A DNA stretch of 64,000 bases from Lasiosphaeria ovina (Eukaryota > Ascomycota > Sordariomycetes > Sordariales > Lasiosphaeriaceae): the NCBI GenBank assembly GCA_033439765.1, contig JAULSN010000003.1, positions 4,526,001-4,590,000 on the forward strand. The letters are read 5' to 3'. Below are positions 57,354 to 64,000 of this stretch, piece after piece (the stretch's first letter is position 1; every line of letters starts with the position of its first letter). The notes beneath the pieces are model-generated. The model did no database searches. It worked only from the letters and a program-made list of their open reading frames with translations, and was not told the origin of the DNA. A program made the translations under genes and the position numbers.

Positions 57354-59111
57354 TTATTCCCAAAACCGTTTCCACTCTTCCACGGCCATCCGGATCTGGT
57401 CCTCAGCCTGGCCGGCTTGGACTTTGAGCATAGCAGCCTGGTTGTTGAGCTGCGTTGTCTGGCTGAAGTCGGCCTGCAGGGAGGTTGTTTCCACGTTAAA
57501 ACCCCAGCAGAATACGAGCTGGCAACCTGGATCGGAAGCCTTCACCGGCGTCGAGCTACAGCGTGGATCGGAGAGAAAACACTTACCACTCCGCTAGGCT
57601 TATACACGTAACCGCCCTCCACCCGGTACCCGGCGCCCACACCGGAAAGCAGGATGTTATTGCTGGCGGCGTTGGTCGCGACTCTCATGGCATTGATCGC
57701 CAGGTGCTCTTGTGTTGAAGCCTGGATCCGAAGCTGCGCGGCCTGCTGCTGTAGTTGTGCTGTCTTCATTTGCAGCTCGCGCTCTTTAGCCCGTCTCTCA
57801 CTGACCTGCGGTTGTCGGTTTGTTAGTCGATATTCTGCGGCTTGTTCCTGTTCTCGTTTACGGCCTTCAAGCTACAGCAACCTCTCTTCTTCTATCTCTG
57901 TGTTAAAGGCGCGTGCTTGGAGGTCCTACCTTTTGTCGAAGATGCTCCATGTCCCCCGTCGACGCAGCGTCCCGCCAGACGCGGCGCATTCGGTCAGAAT
58001 ATAGCTGGCATGTGAATCCAGGCCCCGGGACGGATGACGCGGTTATGTCAAACCGGCGCGCCAGGTCGATTCCTTTATCTGCATCCGGTTTGATGACATC
58101 GCCATAGCACTGCTCGCACACGGTGAAGTCGAAGAGGCCCTGTAACGTATGGCACTTGAGATTCGTAGAGGGATAGTTTCTCGGACAAAGGCCATCGGGT
58201 TGCTGCGGGCCGCCAACACCTGTCGAAACTGGATTACCACCTCGCAGTGGTGGTAGATTCGCGCGGAGCCAGTCCACCAGTTGTGAGAGGTCAGGACGCC
58301 GGGTCATGGCCGCCGTGACAGCACAGCCGCCGACCTGCTGGAGGATCTGTGCGGTGCGGGTGTCGTCGTAGTAGTCGGACGGGACGAGGGCGCACGACGC
58401 GTCCCTCGGCGGACCTGCTGGCTGGACTGGCGCGAGTCCGGCGGCAATGGCTGGGCAGCACGTCTGGATGCTAAAGGCACAGGATGCGCACACGGTCCAT
58501 CCCGGCAGCGGCTGTGTCCCAGTTTGCGGGTCTTGGATGGTGTACCAAGTGGCCCGCCTCGCGACGACGAGCGGCTGCTGTTCTGACGCAAGCTGCGCGT
58601 TTGGGCACTCTCCGTCTTGAGCGCGGACCGCGGCGGCGCGAGCCAGCAGGGTGATGTCGTGCCGGCCGTCTTGGTTCATGGTCAAAAGAACCATGCCTGC
58701 GGTGCGGACCCAAAACCGGCCCATGTCGCAGCGCACGGCCACGTGCGGCGGCACAGCGATGGCGCCCGCCTTCGTGACAAAGGCGCTCGCGTACGGCGTC
58801 GGGCGCACATACGTGTTGTAGCATGTCGGGCACATGTTGAAGGCGCTGAACTGAGGGTTGCCGAGCCCGATCCAGTCTTGCAGCCCGGCCTGGGGCTGCT
58901 TTCGCGGGCACGGTGTCGTCGCCTGTCTGACGGGAGGGGCCCCGTACATGGCCTGGTTGAAACCCCCGCCGCCGCCGCCGCCGCCGCCGCCCCCGAAGCC
59001 GCCGAAGCCCCCGCCGCCGAGCTGCTGTGGGTAGCCCCCGTAGCCGCCGCCTCCTTGCTGTCCAAACCCCCCCTGAAGCTCTTGGCCGAGGTTGCTAAGG
59101 AATCTCCGCAT
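57354..59111 (-). CDS. Uncharacterised glycine-rich protein with three C4 cysteine modules
   Basis: Protein of 528 residues in three exons: 59111-57930, 57871-57587 and 57473-57354. Introns are 58 nt (GTAGGA/TGTAG) and 113 nt (GTAAGT/TGCAG), both phase 0; the joins give EHLRQK-LEGRKREQ and KPSGV-ADFSQTTQ. The N-terminal 55 residues are Gly/Gln-rich with an 11-Gly run. I then see three similar cysteine modules, each C-P, 22-38 residues, an aromatic then CxxC, about 30 residues, C: about C68/C94/C97/C128, C169/C208/C211/C240 and C309/C332/C335/C368. The CxxC cores are NMCPTCYNTYVRP, TVCASCAFSI and TVCEQCYGDVIKP. This looks like three zinc sites. The C-terminal 130 residues are helical and coiled-coil, rich in Gln and Ala. 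There is no signal peptide or membrane helix. Function is unknown. Confidence 0.82.
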
Positions 59112-60203
59112 TTCTCGGCCCGCTGTCTCTCTATGGCGGTTTCAAAGGTAAAAATAACCACAGGGAGGCGGTTCACTCGTGCCTCGTGGAATTGCATATG
59201 CAAACGAAAAAAAGGGAGCATCCCTTCCAAGTGCCCACCGCCGTCTGGTATTTTATGCCCCTACGGAGAGTACATCTTAGCAGAGCCTCACCGCGACGTT
59301 CCCGCCAGAAAAGGGAATGGAGGGTCGCATTCATTGGAGGGACAGGTTTTCTTGGCACTGGAACTATTGACGTCCAGCCCGTGGCTGAAGCTTCGCGATG
59401 CCATGCAAGGCTCAGTGCTTCCGAAGCAGAGACTGGCTGGGGCTCGAAACCGTCTGTGCAATATGCATGCTGTGCCACTTGCATCTAATAGTCTCCGCGC
59501 TGGGCCACTGGCGTGTCGGGTTTGGGGCCAGGGATCGGGGATCCACTCCGCTGAAAAGTACGCAGTACCTAAGGTAGCGATCGTGAAGGTGCTGATAAGC
59601 CATTTTGGTATGTACTGCGGCGCCGTCGTTGGGCGGTGCCAAGCCGGAATATCTTACCTAGGTGCGAATTGGAAAGGCGGCGAGCATAATGGAAAGTCAT
59701 GAGCCCGCCTTAAGCTTTTAAACTTTCAAGCTCGTGAGTCTGGAGAGAAACCGGGAATAAGATAAAAGTCACAATTTCTGGTTCTCTTGGACCGCTCACT
59801 GATAAACATTAGACAATTTGCATCATCTTACAAAAACTTATTCGTAACGCAGCTTGACTACCTGGCTTGACATCATGCTGCATCTTTGGATTAGAACTAG
59901 TTTCAGACCCTTCTCTTCATTCAACATCGTGTCGATGAGTGACAGCAGACAACCAGTCACATGGTTATACTTGGCACAAAGGAGATAAAAAAAGGAAGAA
60001 GAAACCGCGAGGGCATCATATAACCCAAGTAATTCATCTGCGATCATGTTCAGAACTTTTAAGCGGTAAGCTAACAATTCCACTTCTAAATGAAAGTCAG
60101 TTCTAATAGTTCCTAGGCCATGATCTAGAATAGAGATCCAGGGCTCAACGCGTCATCGCTGTAGCCTTCAGCTAAGCGATAACTACAACTTACTTCACTG
60201 GTC
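59112..60203. other. Intergenic region, no gene seen
   Basis: This gap lies between the C4-module gene and the transposon. GTACCTAAGGTA (59566-59577) and TTACCTAGG (59654-59662) motifs occur here. The part next to the transposon is AT-rich. Confidence 0.55.
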
Positions 60204-60205
60204 TA

Positions 60206-60252
60206 ACGTGTGTGATAAGCGAGCGCCGCAGACAAGCGAGCGCCGCACTTTT
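60206..60252 (+). repeat. Left terminal inverted repeat
   Basis: A 47-base TIR starting ACGTGTGTGATAAGCGAGC. It contains a 13-base direct repeat, AAGCGAGCGCCGC, at 60217-60229 and 60234-60246, likely paired binding sites for the transposase helix-turn-helix domains. Confidence 0.92.
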
Positions 60253-60294
60253 CACCACCCTACCACATCTATCCTTAATTACATAACCACAACA

Positions 60295-61968
60295 CTAGGA
60301 AATAACAATAACTGAATCAGAAACAGATGAATCAGACGATTCTGCAGCCTCCTTGCACGTGCGTGCATTATGGCCAGGCTTACCACAGACACCACAGCAC
60401 CGAATCTTCGTACGAGACCCCCCTGCACCACCACCATTTTGTCGTGTTTCCTGGGCTAACTGCTCACCCATAGCCTTCTGATCCAGTAGATCCTGTGCCT
60501 CTTGTACAGTAAGTGACCCTCCAAGCCGTATACGTGTTTTTTTGGCTCTCCGTCGCTTACTAAGCCCCTCATTGGCCTTTCGTAGTGCTGAGACCTCCGA
60601 ACGCAGAAGAGCCACCTCGTACATTACAGCCATTGTACCTTTGGCTAATCGATCCACAGTAGTCAGCATCGGGGTTGGAGAGCTACCCTGATGGTTGGAA
60701 ATTCGAGTTTTGATAAATACTAATTGTGAGGTGGCCTCTCGAGGGTTGTGTGGCGTTTGGGAGGCCCAAGGTAGTACTATGGTTGGGCTTGAGGCTGGGG
60801 GTGTTGGGGTCCGAATACGCACATCCAGCTTAGATATTACCCTCTCTGGGTCGTACGGCACAAGGCCAGCTCCGGTAAAACCCCCCTGGATATTCTTTTC
60901 TATAATCGAAGCAAAAAACGCCTCTCTAAATATACAAAGAAACTCCAACTTACTAATATGTGTGATATTCATCCGTATAAACTACTTAATTTAGCGGCTA
61001 TACGCCTTCTTCAAAGGCCCAAAACAACTAATATCTAAAGGCTGGAGTATATATGAAGAGTATAGAGGCATACAAAGTATAATAATATTATACTCTTTAT
61101 AATAGTTATCGAATTCTTCAGAGTAGTGGCTTTCGTGGCTATTAAGGATTAATAACCGGTATGTACCCTTTGTACGAGATGCTATATGGAAATCGAAGTG
61201 ACGAATCCAATCTATGCCTTTCTCATTCGTAGTCCAGCCATTATCGGTTGTTACGATACGCCAGTCGGCCGGGAGGTTATATTCTTCATACTAGTTGGTA
61301 AGGTGATATTGCCCAGCTAAGATAATAAATGGTAGGATGGCCCAGCCTAGAGCATTTACTCCTTGGATAACTATAGCCCACTCTCGATTACTAGGCTAGG
61401 CCTATTTAGCCCTACTACGCCCCTCTGAGGTAGTAACTACTATAGTGGTGATAATAATGCCCATTATAAAGCCGGTCTCGTCGAAATTGTAAATATCGTC
61501 GTCAAGGATACCGTATTTGACCTTAATATTATACACAAGGGCAAACCACTCGCGAATAATCGTTGGATCTTCGTATTTAGCCCTCTGGTAGTCGTATTTA
61601 CGCGTAAAACGCGTCCGAAGTTCTGGCTGGCGCTTGACGAAGTTATGAGCCCATCGTACGCCGACAGGGGGCGCGTCGCGTTCGCGTAGCAATCGGTTGG
61701 CCATATCTTCCACGTATGAAAGCCGGGGATGAAATGCGCGTGCATATAGCTCAGTAATATATTGAACAATCGTTTTCTCTTCCAAATCCGTAAGCTTACG
61801 CGAGTTGGCTGGAATATCGCATCGTGCAGGTGTGCCGGCAAGTCGACGGCGAATAGTTCTGTCATTGACCTCGTAGATTTTCGCTGCGGTTCGTTTGCTT
61901 AGCTTTTTGTTGTTTTTAACAGCTTCGGCGGCCAGAATTACTCTGGCTTCTTTGGAGATGGAAGCCAT
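60295..61968 (-). pseudogene. Pogo-family transposase, inactivated by stop codons
   Basis: One continuous frame of 558 codons from ATG 61968, broken by five internal stops (at about 61402, 61396, 61293, 60991 and 60982). The N-terminus (residues 1-188) is intact: a psq-type helix-turn-helix (SKRTAAKIYEVNDRTIRRRL), a CENP-B-type helix-turn-helix (RLLRERDAPPVGVRWAHNFVKR) and the first catalytic Asp in NFDETGF. The block that normally holds the second catalytic Asp reads LILNSHESH, so Asp appears replaced by Asn. The third, in LQPLDISCFGPLKKAY, is present. The last 226 residues are open again and end in a CCHC zinc knuckle (CGVCGKPGHNARTC). The substitutions fit C-to-T and G-to-A transitions, as made by RIP. 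No functional enzyme is expected from this copy. Confidence 0.9.
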
Positions 61969-62019
61969 GGTTTTTGGTTGAGAAATGGAGTATTGAAGCT
62001 GGGGGGTCGCGACGCGTCA

Positions 62020-62066
62020 AAAAGTACGGCGCTCGCTTATCTGCGGCGCTCGCTTATCACGCACGT
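62020..62066 (-). repeat. Right terminal inverted repeat
   Basis: This is the inverted partner of the left TIR, reading ACGTGCGTGATAAGCGAGC from 62066 inward. It differs from the left copy at three positions, all transitions, and holds the same internal 13-base direct repeat with one change in the inner copy. Confidence 0.92.
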
Positions 62067-62068
62067 TA

Positions 62069-62534
62069 TGCCTTCATGAGCATCTGAAGAATGAATTGCA
62101 TCTCCAGCCTGTTTAGCTCAGGATTTATTAGTTTGGTGAGTCAGTCAACACAAGGTACGAGTTTTTTCTTCATAAAGGACTCAAGGAGTGAGATCGAATT
62201 CTGGGACCGTGCGACGATTTCATGCAAAGTTCGCCATGAAGAATATCATTACCATTCTGAGTATTTTGGATTAAATCGTAGTTGCATCGGCAATTCCCAG
62301 ACGTATTCGGTTAACTCCTTGAATAAAACCTTGGCCGTTTTCCGACGGACTAGGCGTCTAGATTCCGGTCACACCCCTGTTTAGGGCTCCTTCGGCTTTT
62401 GACAGAAATCTTCGGGTCCTGCGGATGCGACCTTCCATACGACACAATCCTTCAATCAGTCGTGTTTCAACATCCAAGGGCAACCCTTGATCAATCAATC
62501 TGGCTGCCAACTCAACTCAATATTCTGACTCGCC
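62069..62534. other. Intergenic region, acetyltransferase promoter
   Basis: This interval lies between the transposon end and the next start codon. No TATA box is clear. The insertion of the element sits 466 bases upstream of the acetyltransferase start, so it could affect that gene's expression. Confidence 0.5.
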
Positions 62535-64000
62535 ATGTCGGGCAAGAACCTGTTCCTCAGGTACGCAAGTAAGTTCATTCTCACCCACACTCGCAATTCG
62601 ATTCTTGATTGATCAGCGACTTAAGAAGGTCAACGAGAAATCACTACCAGAACCAGGTCTAACCAGCTGGGCCAGGCTTGAACGAGCAGCGGTGCATCAG
62701 CCGCGAGGACCTCGGCTTCTACCATGGCATCGTCATCGGCGCCATCTACGAGTTCGAGAGCGGCTTCGACGTCGGCTCGCCGCAGTCCTTCTTTGCGCCG
62801 CTCAAACACTGCATCGACGAGCAGGTCTACCTGGGCGTGACCGTGGCCGACCGGCACACGGACAAGGCCTTCTTCCAGCGCGCACCTCAAATCAATCTCG
62901 CCGACCACGTCACCGTCCTCGACCGCATCCCGGCCGGCAGCGGCGGCGGCAGCAGCCGCTGGGACGCCATCGAGGCTGTCGTGCAGACGAGCCTCAACGC
63001 GCCCTTCCGCCAGGACATCCCTCCCTGGCGCATCGTCGTCCTGCCGCTGCAGCACTCAGACTCTCCTACGTCTAGCTCGTACTTCATCGCCTTTGTCTAC
63101 TCGCACCAGATCCTCGACGGACCGTCGGGGAACGCCTTCCACAAGATGTTCCTCGCGGGCCTCAGGACCGCAGCCGACGACGCACAGGTTCCCATGGCCA
63201 CCACTGTCAGTGTCATTGAAACGCGCGAGCGGCCGCTCCCCGCGACGCTCGACGCGCCCGGCCGGCTGCCGCTCTCGTGGGCGTACCTCGTCAGCGCGCT
63301 GGCCACGGAGCTGCTGCCTCGGTGGCTGGCGGGGCTGCTGGGGTTCACACCGGCCGTCGACGGCGGCACGTGGACGGGCGCGCCGGCTTTCTTCGACGCG
63401 GCCACGACGCGCACCCGCGCCGTGGTGCGCGAGATCAGCGCGCCGCTGGTCGATCGCGCCCTGCGCGCGTCGCGCGCCAACGGCGCCCGCTTCACGGGTA
63501 CCATGCTCCAGCTCATCGCGCGCGCGCTGAGCAAGGCACTCACCGGCCACCCCGGGGCTGCTGCCGCAACAAACTTCGTCTCGGGAGTCCCGGCCAACCT
63601 GCGCGCGGCCGCCGGCGTGCCGCTGGACGAGATGGGCCAGTTCTACTCGGGCACGTACGTGAAGCTACCGCTCGTCGTCGGCGACGGCCCGCTGTCGGCG
63701 GACGAGTGGGCGGGCGCCAGGGAGTCGACGCTGGCTTTTGCGGACGTCTCGTCGCGGCTGCGCGACCAGCCGTTTGCGCTGCTGCGCTACCTGCCCAGCA
63801 TCCGCGGGTGGATGGCCGGCAAGCTCGGCAAGCCGCGCGACGTGTCGTTCGAGCTGAGCAACGTCGGTGTCTTTCATGATGACGATGAGAAGAAGAAGAA
63901 GAAGGGGGCGAAAAAAGTCGAGATTACGCATGCCGTCTTCGCGCAGCCGGGCCACGTCACCGGGCCCCCGCTCACGTTCAATACTGTTACTGTCAAGGGC
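62535..64000 (+). CDS. Alcohol O-acetyltransferase family protein, 3' end cut by the window
   Basis: Acyl-CoA-dependent acetyltransferase (PF07247 type; such enzymes make acetate esters or acetylate secondary metabolites). Exon 1 is 62535-62568 and then a 107-nt intron runs 62569-62675 (donor GTAAGT, branch GTCTAAC, acceptor GCCAG). Exon 2 runs open from 62676 to the window end. The join in phase 1 gives LFLRYAS then LNEQRCISREDLGFYHGIVIG, the usual N-terminal block. The catalytic HxxxDG is HQILDG, preceded by SSYFIAFVYS. Later conserved parts include TNFVSGVPANLRAAAGVP and GQFYSGTYVKLPL, and a FELSNVGVF strand precedes a Lys-rich loop. About 453 residues are visible and no stop is reached, so only the C-terminus is missing. 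GC content is very high compared with the transposon beside it. Confidence 0.9.

Larger units (their letters stand above)
60204..62068 (-). mobile_element. Decayed pogo/Fot1-like DNA transposon with TIRs and TA duplication
   Basis: An 1861-bp Tc1/mariner-superfamily element (60206-62066) is flanked on both sides by the TA target duplication (60204-60205, 62067-62068). Its 47-bp terminal inverted repeats match at 44 of 47 positions, and the three differences are all C/T transitions. Inside lies a single minus-strand transposase frame interrupted by five stop codons. The middle third is AT-rich. Intact ends and a clean TA duplication indicate a relatively recent insertion, later inactivated. 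Confidence 0.92.

Overview
This is a piece of the nuclear genome of a filamentous ascomycete, most likely a Sordariomycete. The evidence is short introns (53-193 nt) with GTRNGT-like donors and CTNAC-type branch points, protein families typical of Pezizomycotina (Zn2Cys6 regulator, CVNH lectin, GT31-type glycosyltransferase, alcohol acetyltransferase), pyrimidine-rich leaders, and a pogo-type transposon whose defects are all transitions, as expected from RIP-like mutation. Gene models were built by eye: I joined exons by splice-site consensus, reading-frame phase and conserved protein continuity. No transcript or database evidence was available.

Layout. 1.7-10 kb: a basic coiled-coil nuclear-type protein, a two-exon Zn2Cys6 transcription factor and a two-exon type II membrane glycosyltransferase. 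10.2-12.5 kb: a TBC-domain protein lacking both GAP catalytic residues. 15.9-16.7 kb: a small secreted CVNH lectin in three exons with a C26 tract in its second intron. 18.8-20.4 kb: a delta-12-type fatty acid desaturase. 22.9-24.5 kb: an unknown acidic, Pro/Gln/Val-repeat protein. 28-33 kb: divergent housekeeping genes for eIF3b and CCT2. 34.5-41.6 kb: an NADPH-dependent FMN reductase, a large multi-span membrane protein with an SR-rich loop, a small conserved protein and an FAD monooxygenase. 44-54.4 kb: a DEK_C/SWIB chromatin protein, the Hel2/ZNF598-type RING E3 ligase, a small two-helix membrane protein and the ER-stress sensor Ire1. 57.4-59.1 kb: an uncharacterised glycine-rich protein with three C4 cysteine modules. 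60.2-62.1 kb: a decayed pogo/Fot1-like transposon with intact TIRs and a TA duplication. 62.5 kb to the end: an alcohol O-acetyltransferase cut by the window edge.

Functionally this is mostly an ordinary chromosome arm. Protein-homeostasis genes are well represented: eIF3b (translation initiation), CCT2 (folding), Hel2 (ribosome quality control) and Ire1 (unfolded protein response). Long intervals without recognisable genes separate them. The redox and acetyltransferase genes and the transposon give the right half a mild accessory character, but I see no backbone enzyme of a secondary-metabolite cluster and no CRISPR, rRNA or convincing tRNA. The most novel protein is the triple-C4-module protein at 57.4-59.1 kb. 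The most testable anomalies are the catalytically bare TBC domain, the C26 tract and a short palindromic GGTACC-type motif scattered through the gaps.
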